Positions 19,219-27,839 of a stretch of DNA of 64,000 bases are shown one piece after another. Numbering within the stretch: the stretch's first letter is position 1; each line of letters begins with the position of its first letter. A program made the translations under genes and the position numbers. The DNA is taken from the NCBI RefSeq assembly GCF_002162135.1, contig NZ_CP021382.1, positions 3,780,001 to 3,844,000 of the forward strand. Reading direction: 5' to 3'. This DNA is from Cellvibrio sp. PSBB006. Its GTDB lineage: Bacteria > Pseudomonadota > Gammaproteobacteria > Pseudomonadales > Cellvibrionaceae. The notes below the pieces were generated by a model. It saw only the letters and a list, made by a program, of their open reading frames with translations, made no database searches and was not told the DNA's origin.

Positions 19219-19983
19219 TTGGATAGTTTAAAAATATTTGATTCCCATCTCCATATCATCGATGCCAAATTCCCGTTAGTGTCCAATAATGGTTATGTGC
19301 CGGAGGAGTTTACCGTCACAAACTATTGTGAACGCATGAAAAATTTTCATTTGCTTGGTGGGGCTGTGGTGTCCGGTTCTTTTCAGGCATTTGACCAAAG
19401 CTACCTAATCTCTGCCTTACAACAACTGGGACCGTCATTTGTTGGTGTCACGCAGTTGCCATCCTCTGTTTCCGACGAGCAAGTATTTTCCCTGAATACT
19501 GTGGGCGTTCGAGCCGTAAGATTTAACCTGAAACGTGGAGGTTCGGCTGACGTCAATCAGCTTGAGAGTATGGCGCGTCGGCTTTTTGATCTCGTTGGCT
19601 GGCATGTCGAACTTTATATCGATGCAACAGCGTTGTCAGAATTATTCTCTACGCTGGTTGCGTTGCCGGCGGTTAGCATTGATCATTTAGGGCTTTCCCG
19701 TAATGGTTTTTCAACGCTGCTCAGCTTGGCGGAGCGTGGGGTTCGAGTAAAAGCGACGGGCTTTGGGCGTACTGACTTCGATGTCTGCTCAGCATTAAAA
19801 ACACTATACTCGGCAAACCCGGATGCATTGATGTTCGGTACCGATCTGCCCTCGACACGTGCGCCGCGCGCATACAGCGATAAAGATATCGATATTATTT
19901 CTGCCGCTGTGGACGATCAAGGTTTGCGGAAAATCTTGTATGAAAACGCCCTTCGATTTTATCGCTTGGAAAGCCAATTATGA
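19219..19983 (+). CDS. amidohydrolase-family TIM-barrel hydrolase
   Basis: The 254-residue protein starts with TTG at 19219. It has the metal-binding motif FDSHLHIID (HxH), a histidine in VSIDHLGLS and an aspartate in MFGTDLPST, consistent with the amidohydrolase-2 family. Members hydrolyse or decarboxylate small carbonyl compounds, or lactones. It overlaps the next gene by four bases (ATGA), so the two are co-translated. The substrate is unknown. Confidence 0.8.
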   Translation: MDSLKIFDSHLHIIDAKFPLVSNNGYVPEEFTVTNYCERMKNFHLLGGAVVSGSFQAFDQSYLISALQQLGPSFVGVTQLPSSVSDEQVFSLNTVGVRAVRFNLKRGGSADVNQLESMARRLFDLVGWHVELYIDATALSELFSTLVALPAVSIDHLGLSRNGFSTLLSLAERGVRVKATGFGRTDFDVCSALKTLYSANPDALMFGTDLPSTRAPRAYSDKDIDIISAAVDDQGLRKILYENALRFYRLESQL

Positions 19984-20549
19984 CAATGAATCATGAGTGT
20001 CAAATCAAGCAATGGCTCGCGGGCGATGAAGGTCGCATGCAAGCGCTTCGGCTTGCGCAGCAATGTGGGCTTCCCGACTGGTGCCTTGCCGCGGGCTTTG
20101 TGCGTAATTTGGTTTGGGATAGATTGCATGGAAGCGTGTCAGCAACGCCCTTTAATGACATCGATCTTATCTATTACGATTTTGATCACGCAGAGGAGGC
20201 TGAAGATGTCAGATATGAGGCGGACCTGCGTGCCACATCTAACCTTCCTTGGTCGGTAAAAAATCAGGCTCGCATGCACCTTGGAAATGGCGATAAACCA
20301 TACAAAAATACCAGTGATGCTATGAGTTATTGGGTGGAAGTGGAGACGGCTATTGGGGTGCGTTTGGAAAACTCTGGCGAACTGAACATCATTGCGCCTT
20401 TTGGTGTGGATGCACTTTTTAACCACACCATCACCCTTAACCCAAAACGACCTAAACAGAAAGATTTTGATCGCCGAATTTCGGAAAAAGGGTGGTTGCT
20501 ACGATGGCCAAAGCTGGTTATAAAAAATTCACCTACATATGAGCTTTGA
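19980..20549 (+). CDS. DUF925-type nucleotidyltransferase-like protein
   Basis: The 189-residue product matches the nucleotidyltransferase-like DUF925 family: WCLAAGFVRNLVWD, then NDIDLIYYD carrying the paired Asp residues of the NTase fold, and YWVEVETAIGVRL. It probably transfers a nucleotide to a small molecule or protein. It is coupled to the amidohydrolase by a four-base overlap. A putative acylase gene follows 89 bases after it. Confidence 0.8.
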   Translation: MTMNHECQIKQWLAGDEGRMQALRLAQQCGLPDWCLAAGFVRNLVWDRLHGSVSATPFNDIDLIYYDFDHAEEAEDVRYEADLRATSNLPWSVKNQARMHLGNGDKPYKNTSDAMSYWVEVETAIGVRLENSGELNIIAPFGVDALFNHTITLNPKRPKQKDFDRRISEKGWLLRWPKLVIKNSPTYEL

Positions 20550-20638
20550 ATAAAATTGTTAAACCATTGCACATCTACTATCGCAAGTTATGTAGACGCG
20601 CTATAAGTGTAAAACGTTCTTTAACATTAAAAGGAGAT

Positions 20639-21688
20639 ATGGCGATGAAGAGTATTACCGGTTTTATCATCACGCTCTGCATATGTATGTTGATACACGT
20701 TTCCCCCATCTTCGCTTGTACACGAGCGGTTTACCAAGGGCCGGATGGCTTGATAATTACCGGTCGATCCATGGATTGGCGCGATGAAATCCCCGCGAAC
20801 TTGTGGCTGTTTCCCCGGGGAATGCAGCGACATGGTGCGGTCGGGCCCAATTCCATCAGCTGGACCTCTCGCTACGGCAGTATTGTTACTAGCGCGTTTG
20901 ATATAGCCAGTGCCGACGGAATGAATGAAAAAGGCTTGGTGGCTAATCTGCTATGGTTGGCAGAATCCCGTTATCCTGAGTACGGTTCGAATAAAAAAGG
21001 TTTGAGTGTCGCGGCCTGGACACAATATGTCTTGGATAATTTCGCTACGGTTAAAGAAGCTGTTGCCGCGTTAAAAAAGCAACCATTCGTTGTGGTTTCG
21101 TCCGATATTCCTGGAACAGACCGCTTTGCCACGCTGCATTTATCCATCTCTGATGCCAAAGGTGATAATGCGATTTTTGAGTACATAGATGGAAAATTGG
21201 TAATTCACCATGATATGGCGCACACCGTGATGACCAATTCGCCGGTCTTCGACCAACAGTTGGCGCTAAACGCCTATTGGCAGCAGATTGGCGGTTTGAC
21301 GATGTTGCCGGGAACCAATCGCGCCGCTGATCGGTTTGTAAGGGCTTCTTTTTACATCAATGCAATCCCCAGAACGAGTGATGAAAAAATTGCAGTCGCG
21401 AGTGTCTTCAGTGTGATCAGAAATGCATCTGTACCTTTTGGAATTTCTTCTGAAACAGAACCCAATATTTCGTCGACTCGATGGCGCTCCGTGTCTGACC
21501 ATAAAAATCTGGTTTACTATTTTGAAACAGCCCTGACACCCAATACCTTTTGGGTTGATCTGAAAAATGTTGATTTTTCCAAGGGCGCTGCGGTTAAACG
21601 CTTGCAAGTGGAAAATCATGAAGTCTACGCTGGCGATGCGTTGTCGTCATTTAAAAATGCTGAACCCTTTGTCTTCGCTGGATTGTAG
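20639..21688 (+). CDS. choloylglycine-hydrolase / penicillin V acylase family (linear amide hydrolase)
   Basis: The start at 20639 is chosen because AAGGAGATAT precedes it; an upstream start would add 31 residues that do not look like a leader. A signal peptide runs to about residue 26 and is followed by C27, the expected N-terminal nucleophile after cleavage (ACTRAVY), then ITGRSMDWRDE, the family signature. This Ntn hydrolase cleaves amide bonds in bile salts, penicillin V or N-acyl homoserine lactones. The periplasmic location and a gammaproteobacterial host favour acyl-homoserine-lactone or penicillin-type substrates, but this is inference. Confidence 0.82.
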   Translation: MAMKSITGFIITLCICMLIHVSPIFACTRAVYQGPDGLIITGRSMDWRDEIPANLWLFPRGMQRHGAVGPNSISWTSRYGSIVTSAFDIASADGMNEKGLVANLLWLAESRYPEYGSNKKGLSVAAWTQYVLDNFATVKEAVAALKKQPFVVVSSDIPGTDRFATLHLSISDAKGDNAIFEYIDGKLVIHHDMAHTVMTNSPVFDQQLALNAYWQQIGGLTMLPGTNRAADRFVRASFYINAIPRTSDEKIAVASVFSVIRNASVPFGISSETEPNISSTRWRSVSDHKNLVYYFETALTPNTFWVDLKNVDFSKGAAVKRLQVENHEVYAGDALSSFKNAEPFVFAGL

Positions 21689-21736
21689 AATATGTTAATC
21701 GTTCTTTAACTGATCACCTAATTGAGGCGTGTTGAG

Positions 21737-22084
21737 ATGAAATATCAAGGTAGTTGTCACTGTGGAAAGATTGCATTTGAAGTGGAAGGCGAAATCGACG
21801 GCGCTTTGTCATGTAATTGTTCAATCTGTCAGCGTAAGGGTTCGCTATTGTGGTTCATGCCGCGCACGGCTCTTAAACTGCTGACGCCGGAGGATGCCAT
21901 GAGCACCTATACCTTTAACAAACATGTGATCAAACATCATTTCTGCCCTGAATGTGGCATTCATCCATTCGGCGAAGGCACAGACCCAAATGGTAACGTT
22001 ATGGCGGCAATCAATATTCGTTGTATTGATAATATCGATCTGTCGACCATTCCGGTTCAACATTATGATGGTCGCGCTCATTAA
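21737..22084 (+). CDS. GFA/CENP-V-domain zinc protein
   Basis: The 115-residue product has the zinc-binding pattern of the Gfa/CENP-V fold: GSCHCGK, CNCSICQRKG and HHFCPECG. Members include glutathione-dependent formaldehyde-activating enzyme, but most, like this one, have unknown substrates. The start at 21737 follows AGGCGTGTTGAG. A NUDIX gene follows 24 bases later and may be cotranscribed. Confidence 0.88.
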   Translation: MKYQGSCHCGKIAFEVEGEIDGALSCNCSICQRKGSLLWFMPRTALKLLTPEDAMSTYTFNKHVIKHHFCPECGIHPFGEGTDPNGNVMAAINIRCIDNIDLSTIPVQHYDGRAH

Positions 22085-22108
22085 TCTTTACTGGCGGTGT
22101 GTTGTTTT

Positions 22109-22648
22109 ATGTCTGAAGAAATTAAAACTCTTGCAAGTAAAACGGTTTACACCAATCGCTGGATGACAGTACGTGAGGATTCCATAGAGCGCCAGTCGGG
22201 TCATACTGGCATTTATGGCGTGGTAGAAAAAGCGGATTTTGCCGTTATCGCGGCAGTTCAGGATGGAAAAATTTATCTGGTTGAGCAGTACCGTTATCCC
22301 GTGGCAGGCCGCTATTGGGAATTGCCGCAAGGCTCGTGGGAATCCTCCACTATTGCTCCGCTGGAGCTTGCGGCAGCGGAGTTGCGTGAAGAGACCGGTT
22401 TGATCACTAATGATATACGTCACGTGGGGCATTTGTTTCTCGCCTATGGTTACTCAACCCAGGGTTACGATATTTTTTTCGCGACGGACTTAACGCAATC
22501 CTCGGCACAGATTGAGCCGGAAGAGCATGGGTTGGTTACCAAAGCGTTCACGCTTGGTGAGGTGGAGAAAATGATGCTGAATGGTGAAATCAAAGATGCA
22601 ACCACGGTAGCGGCGTTTGGTTTGTTGAAATTGAAAGGGTTTGTTTGA
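22109..22648 (+). CDS. NUDIX hydrolase (ADP-ribose pyrophosphatase-like)
   Basis: The start ATG at 22109 is chosen over an upstream in-frame start. The 179-residue protein contains a Nudix box with AAAELREETGL (residues about 91-101) and the upstream glycine in LPQGSWE. The layout resembles ADP-ribose or sugar-nucleotide pyrophosphatases, which cut ADP-ribose to AMP and ribose-5-phosphate. It is cytoplasmic. Confidence 0.88.
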   Translation: MSEEIKTLASKTVYTNRWMTVREDSIERQSGHTGIYGVVEKADFAVIAAVQDGKIYLVEQYRYPVAGRYWELPQGSWESSTIAPLELAAAELREETGLITNDIRHVGHLFLAYGYSTQGYDIFFATDLTQSSAQIEPEEHGLVTKAFTLGEVEKMMLNGEIKDATTVAAFGLLKLKGFV

Positions 22649-22731
22649 AAAGAGATAAATTCGTTTCTTTACAACGAGCGCTATACCCAGCTATTTTCAT
22701 CGCATGTTGTTATGTATAAAAAGGTAACTGA

Positions 22732-23190
22732 ATGATGGCAGAAAAGGTCAGCGTCAAACAACTCTCTGCAACAGATTTTCATTTGATGAGCTCGATGTTG
22801 TCTCTCTTTGGCGAAGTTTTCGATGATGTTGAGATTTATAATGCCAAGCGCCCCGGCAAGGCTTACATGCAGAAACTGCTGGGTAGCGATTATTTTATTG
22901 CGCTGGTCGCACTGAAGGATGAGCAGGTCGTGGGCGCCCTGGCAGCTTATGAGTTGCAAAAGTTTGAGCAGGAGCGCAGTGAAATTTATATATATGACCT
23001 AGCGGTTGACGAGACGCATCGGCGCGAAGGTATTGCAACGTCATTAATTCAGGCACTGAAAAAAATTTCTGCCGAGCGGGGTGCATATGTGATTTTTGTG
23101 CAGGCAGATTACGGTGATGACCCGGCCGTTGCACTTTATACAAAGTTGGGTATACGAGAAGATGTAATGCATTTTGATATTGCATTATAA
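22732..23190 (+). CDS. AAC(3)-I-like aminoglycoside N-acetyltransferase
   Basis: The 152-residue GNAT protein is strikingly like AAC(3)-I enzymes, which acetylate gentamicin and fortimicin at N3 using acetyl-CoA. Shared blocks include [24 protein letters not shown], [15 protein letters not shown], the acetyl-CoA loop [10 protein letters not shown], and the C-terminal [19 protein letters not shown], which as I remember matches the mobile enzymes nearly residue for residue. Unlike those, it is not in a cassette: no attC lies beside it and its neighbours are ordinary genes. Whether it confers resistance was not determined. Two ATGs at 22732 and 22735 are equally possible starts. Confidence 0.88.
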   Translation: MMAEKVSVKQLSATDFHLMSSMLSLFGEVFDDVEIYNAKRPGKAYMQKLLGSDYFIALVALKDEQVVGALAAYELQKFEQERSEIYIYDLAVDETHRREGIATSLIQALKKISAERGAYVIFVQADYGDDPAVALYTKLGIREDVMHFDIAL

Positions 23191-23313
23191 ATTTTACAGA
23201 AGCCTTTCCTTTTCGGACGTGAGGCGAACAATCCGAGTTGGCTCATCCAAAATAACATAGAATGCCGTAGCTGATAATCGGCCAGCCGTAATTTCCACCG
23301 GCGACGAGGTGAT

Positions 23314-23703
23314 TCAATTCAACTCCTCCACCTTTACCGCGTAATCCAATGTTTCCACGGGACTCTGAAGCGACGGAATATGTGAAGTGGACGAGTTGGT
23401 ACGCATATGGATGAGGTAATCGATGATATGGTTTATCTGCTCCTCATTCAGCGTGTGCTTAAAGCTGGGCATGCCAGTGCCCGGAACCCCCTGATTGATA
23501 ACGTCCCGGATTCCGCCGCGCGTGCTGCCATGTAACCACGTATCGTCGATAAGATTGGGGCCATAGCCGCCAGTCAGATCGCGGCTGTGGCAGCCGGCAC
23601 ATTGTGATTGATAGAGACGCTGCCCGCTATCCACATCTTGGGCATACACCTTGATCGCCACGAGCAGGCAAATTAAACAAGTGAAAAATTTAAACGAATG
23701 CAC
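23314..23703 (-). CDS. periplasmic single-heme cytochrome c
   Basis: The 129-residue product has a signal peptide (1-21), a CAGCH heme motif (residues 35-39), and a downstream methionine in GTGMPSF as likely axial ligand. It is a small class I cytochrome c that carries electrons in the periplasm. It has no oxidoreductase partner next to it, so its role is open. An AraC-type gene lies upstream in the same direction. Confidence 0.88.
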   Translation of the reverse strand: MHSFKFFTCLICLLVAIKVYAQDVDSGQRLYQSQCAGCHSRDLTGGYGPNLIDDTWLHGSTRGGIRDVINQGVPGTGMPSFKHTLNEEQINHIIDYLIHMRTNSSTSHIPSLQSPVETLDYAVKVEELN

Positions 23704-23794
23704 CGGTTATCCCCCTTTTAAGTAAAGATAATCGGGATGTTAGGTGCTAGTGTCTGTTGCTCGCTTGTAAAAATCCGAAGTAGCGGTTGGTTAT

Positions 23795-24649
23795 CTAAAA
23801 AGAAGTATATGTGTCGGCATAATTACACAAATAGGTGCGGCTGCCGGGCGCGAGAAAAAATTGATTCAGTGGTAGCGTCGTGCTTTGGTATTGCGAAGGC
23901 GTCATGCCTGCAAGGTTTTTGAAGTCGTGCGCAAAATGGGCGTGGTCATAGTAACCGCAGCGGTAGGCAACATCCGTTATGGATTCATCCCCTCCGCTTA
24001 AATAGCGGAAGCTGCGCTGGAAACGAATCATCTTCCACAGTTGCTTTGGGGTTAGCCCGACATGCTGTTTAAATGTTTGCTGCAAATATCGGTCAGAGAC
24101 ACCCAAGCGGTGTGCGAGCGCATCGATATTGCCGATGTCGCTATCGGAAAACAAATGCTGCACTGCCCGTTCAACCAATTGATAGGTGCGTGCACGTTCG
24201 GTGGATAAGCGACGTGCGAAGAATGCTTCCATGGTATGGGCGAAATGCTGTAATGAGGGCTTATAATGAAGGCGTTCAATAACGTAACGAAATTCCTTGC
24301 CTAACAGAAGGTGCGCATCAATGGATTGGTCTTTCAAATCATTGATGGATTCATGTGTAAAAGCGGAGAAACTGTGTGGGAAAAATTTAACTCCAAAAAA
24401 AGTCTGACGACCCCGTGTCACTATGTTATAGGGACGCGTCATTTGCCCAACCAACTCTACTTCGGGATTGTCGAAAAATCCTTTCCCGTCGTCGCGCCTC
24501 ACCTGCGTCTCCAGATTAAAGATAATTTCCTGGCAACCGTCGGGAAAGGTGCGATCCATAATATCAACCTGCTCCGGAGAGTGAATCATCCAGAAGCAGT
24601 TAATGTAATGTTTAAGTCGTATTGACGGAGCGATTTCTTCGTAAACCAT
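23795..24649 (-). CDS. AraC-family transcriptional regulator
   Basis: The start at 24649 (MVYEEIAPSIRL) is preferred; an upstream extension of 50 residues has no family features. The 284-residue protein has an N-terminal sensor domain (FPDGCQEIIFNLE, DUF6597-like) and two C-terminal helix-turn-helix motifs (IDALAHRLGVSDRYLQQTFK and ITDVAYRCGYYDHAHFAHDF). It is the usual activator type. Possible targets are the cytochrome gene downstream or the transferase gene upstream; the effector is unknown. Confidence 0.88.
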   Translation of the reverse strand: MVYEEIAPSIRLKHYINCFWMIHSPEQVDIMDRTFPDGCQEIIFNLETQVRRDDGKGFFDNPEVELVGQMTRPYNIVTRGRQTFFGVKFFPHSFSAFTHESINDLKDQSIDAHLLLGKEFRYVIERLHYKPSLQHFAHTMEAFFARRLSTERARTYQLVERAVQHLFSDSDIGNIDALAHRLGVSDRYLQQTFKQHVGLTPKQLWKMIRFQRSFRYLSGGDESITDVAYRCGYYDHAHFAHDFKNLAGMTPSQYQSTTLPLNQFFLAPGSRTYLCNYADTYTSF

Positions 24650-24902
24650 ATTCAAGGCACCCGAATTCCAAGGTCGGATAAACCTTAACACAAAGTGCCC
24701 GGCGTTTCGCAAAGGTCCTATTGAAGAATTGTAAATGTGCAGTGTGCGTTGGAAGACTCTATGTCGTCGTGCTGCAGGATAAACAGCTGCTATCAACACG
24801 GTTTTCCGCTATCATGCCGCTACGTTTTTTTGCACGTAGAGCGACTCGATAACCATTTCACCTTGTCGTCGAAAAGTAGAATATTTTAGTAGGACAGATT
24901 TC

Positions 24903-25415
24903 ATGGATATACCCTCTCGCATCAGAAATTGCGCAAAACTATCCGGCACTTTTACCTTGCGTTCCGGGAAAGTCAGCGACACCTACTTTGATAAATACCG
25001 ATTCGAAGCTGAGCCAACGTTGTTGCATGACATTTGTCAGGCCATGACGAAACTGATTCCCGCTGGCACAGAAGTTCTGGCTGGTCTGGAGATGGGCGGT
25101 ATACCTATCGTCACGGTTTTAAGTCAAGTCACTGGAATACCATCGGCCTTTATCCGTAAGGAAGCTAAAGCCTACGGCACCTGCCAGTATGCGGAAGGTA
25201 CACCTTTGCAAGGTAAAAAATTTATTCTAGTGGAAGATGTTGTGTCCAGCGGCGGCGCAATTATTGATGCCCTCGCTTTGCTCCGGGCAGATGGCTTGAA
25301 CCCATTATGTGCAGTTTGTGTTATTGATCGCGAAACGGGCGGTAAGGAAACCTTGGCTGAGGCCGGACTTGAGTTAAAGGCTTTACATACTTTTTCACAG
25401 ATTAATAAAGAATAA
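24903..25415 (+). CDS. orotate phosphoribosyltransferase-like protein (short)
   Basis: The 170-residue protein has the type I PRTase motif ILVEDVVSSGGAIIDAL and substrate-loop residues FIRKEAKAYGTCQYAEG, matching PyrE, which joins orotate to PRPP in pyrimidine synthesis. It is shorter than enteric PyrE (213 residues), closer to the compact forms, so it may be an additional or specialised transferase. AGGACAG precedes the ATG. Confidence 0.8.
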   Translation: MDIPSRIRNCAKLSGTFTLRSGKVSDTYFDKYRFEAEPTLLHDICQAMTKLIPAGTEVLAGLEMGGIPIVTVLSQVTGIPSAFIRKEAKAYGTCQYAEGTPLQGKKFILVEDVVSSGGAIIDALALLRADGLNPLCAVCVIDRETGGKETLAEAGLELKALHTFSQINKE

Positions 25416-25612
25416 ATTTTTTAGCGTTCTTTTGAGCTTAAAAAATTCTTAAACAATTTCTGTATAACCAACCATATCCTGACACAAAGTGTCAGCAATC
25501 CTAATAATTTCTTACAAAAAATATTTCAAACTTCCATTGAAAACGGGCATGGGCGGATATATTGTTTTCCGCCTTGACGCTATTATTTCTGGAACCGGTT
25601 TGAGATGTCATC

Positions 25613-26512
25613 ATGGGATTGATCCTGCTCGTCATTTTTATATTCTGCGCCATGTATGTTCAACAACGCGGCGTTGTTCAGCATGCCAAACTTACCCGCA
25701 AACTCTCTGATCACTCGAATGTTATGGCGCCGGTGAATTGCCTGTTTTATGCGTTTTCGCGTGTAAAGAATACGGCCTATATCGATGTTAACCATTTTCC
25801 CGAGTTGAAGCTGTTGCAGGATAACTGGGAGGTTATTCGTGACGAGGCTATCGGGCTGAATAACGCGTCGCGTATTAAAGCGTCGGACGATCTGGATGAC
25901 CTGGGTTTTAATTCCTTTTTTCGTACCGGATGGAAGCGCTTCTACCTTAAATGGTACGGCGCAACACTGACGTCTGCTAACCAGCTCTGCCCGAATACGG
26001 TAGCGCTTATCAATAAAATTCCCAGCATCAAAGGCGCGATGTTTGCCATGCTGCCACCCGGGGCGCGGCTGGTTAAGCATCGTGATCCCTATGCAGGTTC
26101 ATTGCGTTATCACCTGGGTTTGGTTACGCCGAATTCGGATGATTGTTACATTGATGTGGACGGCCAAAAGTATTCCTGGCGGGATGGTGAAGCGGTCATC
26201 TTTGATGAAACCTTTATCCACTACGCGGAAAATCGCACCGATAAAAATCGCATCATTCTATTTTTGGATGTAAAGCGCCCGGTGAATTTCTTTCTGGTGG
26301 ACTGGTTCAATCGGTTGTTTTCACGCATTGTGCTGGCGGCAGCGGCAACCAAAAACGTGGAAGGGGATAAAGTCGGCTTTTTAAACAAGGCATTTGCGTA
26401 TGTTTATCAACTGCGTCTGGTCGGAAAAAAGATCAAAGCATTCAGCCCGGTTCTGTATTACGCGATGCAATATGCGCTCTATGCGCTGCTGATTTATCTG
26501 CTCTTTTTTTAA
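25613..26512 (+). CDS. LpxO-like lipid A / aspartyl-asparaginyl beta-hydroxylase
   Basis: The 299-residue product has an N-terminal membrane segment (1-18) and a hydrophobic C-terminus (about 280-298) that bracket a 2-oxoglutarate/Fe(II) domain. Iron ligands are H156 and D158 (KHRDPY) and H203 (FIHYAEN), followed by an arginine-rich strand for 2-oxoglutarate. The overall layout matches LpxO, which hydroxylates a secondary acyl chain of lipid A at the inner membrane. It appears monocistronic and ends in a strong terminator shared with the next gene on the other strand. Confidence 0.85.
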   Translation: MGLILLVIFIFCAMYVQQRGVVQHAKLTRKLSDHSNVMAPVNCLFYAFSRVKNTAYIDVNHFPELKLLQDNWEVIRDEAIGLNNASRIKASDDLDDLGFNSFFRTGWKRFYLKWYGATLTSANQLCPNTVALINKIPSIKGAMFAMLPPGARLVKHRDPYAGSLRYHLGLVTPNSDDCYIDVDGQKYSWRDGEAVIFDETFIHYAENRTDKNRIILFLDVKRPVNFFLVDWFNRLFSRIVLAAAATKNVEGDKVGFLNKAFAYVYQLRLVGKKIKAFSPVLYYAMQYALYALLIYLLFF

Positions 26513-26527
26513 TGGTGCTTGTTCAAA

Positions 26528-26553
26528 GTGCCCGCTTAATGCGGGCACTTTTT
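26528..26553. terminator. bidirectional terminator between lpxO-like and GH134-type genes
   Basis: The stem GTGCCCGC / GCGGGCAC with loop TTAAT is followed by a T-run (CTTTTTCC) on the plus strand. It sits between two convergent stop codons (26512 and 26561), so it may serve both genes. Confidence 0.8.
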
Positions 26554-26560
26554 CCGTTGA

Positions 26561-27481
26561 TTAAATAGCCGGAATATTGACCCAAAAGCGCACGTCATCG
26601 CACTCGTGACCTGCCAGTTGGTTGTAAGTCCATTCATAGCCTGCACGAAAATTATTGATGTCTTGCGTGTTGGGATTCGCCAACCCGCTGGCGCCATTGC
26701 GGTGGCCGGCAAACCACTGGTTGCCGTAGTAGTTGCGACATTCGTTGTACACCTGCACATCCAGACTGCGGCTATTATTCATCGCGCCGGATACGGCGTA
26801 ATCGTTGGCGCTGTAGCCGCGCCATTCAGAGTGGCACTGTCGCATCATGCCCCAGTTTTGTTTGGTCGCCCCGGCGTTGAAGGCGTCACCGGTTTTATTG
26901 TCGCCATACGCGTAATTGGTATCCATCTTCTCGGTTTCCATCATCGCTGAGGCGAGGAAGCGGCGATCTGCACCGGCATTCACATAGGCTTGCTTGTTGG
27001 CACCGAGCCCGGAGACGGTATAGCAGCCGCAACTCATACCGCTGGGACAGCTCAATGAACCCGGACAGTTTCCGGTGCCGCAACTACCGCCGCCAGACGA
27101 ACCACCGCTAGCCACCTGGCAACTCTGATTGTTCTCCCAGCCCCAACCATCACCATCCGGATCAGAGGCTGAGTTGGCACAGGTTGGATAATTGCCGCCA
27201 TTGGAGCCACCGGATGATCCACCGCTGGCGACCTGGCAACTCTGGTTGTTCTCCCAGCCCCAACCATCGCCGTCCGGGTCAGAAGCTGAGCTGCTGCAGG
27301 TTGGATAGCCACCGGAGCTGCCGCTTGATGACACGATACAGCTTTGATTGTTTTCCCAACCCCAGCCGTCACCGTCGGGGTCGGATGCGGAACTGGAACA
27401 GGTTGGATAGTTCTGCGCGAGGCTCCCCGCGCTTAGCAGCAATATCGAAAACACCAGGGCAAGGTTTTTAAAGATACGCAT
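26561..27481 (-). CDS. secreted GH134-type beta-mannanase with three DPDGDGWGWE repeats
   Basis: The 306-residue protein has a signal peptide (1-22), then three near-identical modules of about 26 residues (starting near 25, 59 and 98) with the core ASDPDGDGWGWENNQSC, joined by Gly/Ser linkers. They look like small Ca-binding or CBM10-like modules. The catalytic part (about 150-306) resembles GH134 lysozyme-fold mannanases: METEKM and YGDNKTGDA place E182 and D194 twelve residues apart, the spacing of the catalytic pair in that family, plus NWGMMRQC and FAGHRNGASGL. It should cut beta-1,4-mannan outside the cell. The ATG at 27481 follows GAGGACAT. Confidence 0.7.
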   Translation of the reverse strand: MRIFKNLALVFSILLLSAGSLAQNYPTCSSSASDPDGDGWGWENNQSCIVSSSGSSGGYPTCSSSASDPDGDGWGWENNQSCQVASGGSSGGSNGGNYPTCANSASDPDGDGWGWENNQSCQVASGGSSGGGSCGTGNCPGSLSCPSGMSCGCYTVSGLGANKQAYVNAGADRRFLASAMMETEKMDTNYAYGDNKTGDAFNAGATKQNWGMMRQCHSEWRGYSANDYAVSGAMNNSRSLDVQVYNECRNYYGNQWFAGHRNGASGLANPNTQDINNFRAGYEWTYNQLAGHECDDVRFWVNIPAI

Positions 27482-27720
27482 TGTTATGTCCTCATTATTA
27501 TGTCGAGTGGAGTCATCCCGTTACCTCCGGGACTGGGTAAAGAGAAGCGCTGCGGTGCTTGGTGGCAGCCGCAGGTGCTTCGGCAGGGCTATGCCCTGAT
27601 TTCGGGTTCAGCCGGGGTGAAATCGCTTGGGCTTTTCGATGTTGCTCGCCGGCACCGGCGCGTTGAATGCATCAATGATGTAGTCGATTACATTTATTTT
27701 TATAGATTAATCAAATGATT
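27482..27720 (-). promoter_or_regulatory. long GC-rich structured 5' leader of the GH134-type gene
   Basis: About 240 bases precede the gene with no alternative coding sequence. Read on the gene strand they contain several compact hairpins, for example CAGGGCATAGCCCTG (27584-27598) and a larger GCTGCC...GGCAGC-type structure, after an AT-rich upstream stretch. GC content jumps sharply relative to the AT-rich sequence at 27,690-27,760. It could be a riboswitch-like or attenuating leader; I could not match a known riboswitch consensus. Confidence 0.4.
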
Positions 27721-27839
27721 GATTGCAGAATTATTGCAATTTGAGTAACCGGTTACAACAATTAGTAAGTCATGAGTCCAGCGATAGTTATTTCGAAATG
27801 AAGTAACTGAGGGGGGGGATGGAGGCTGGTACGGATGTG

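Noticed and set aside
26640..27420. Tandem repeats that might be a CRISPR array
   Set aside because: The repeats are the in-frame DPDGDGWGWE modules of the GH134-type gene, only three copies, protein-coding and far longer than CRISPR repeats.
27500..27700. Cyclic-di-GMP (GEMM) or cobalamin riboswitch in the mannanase leader
   Set aside because: The conserved blocks of those riboswitches are not present; only an unassigned structured leader is claimed.
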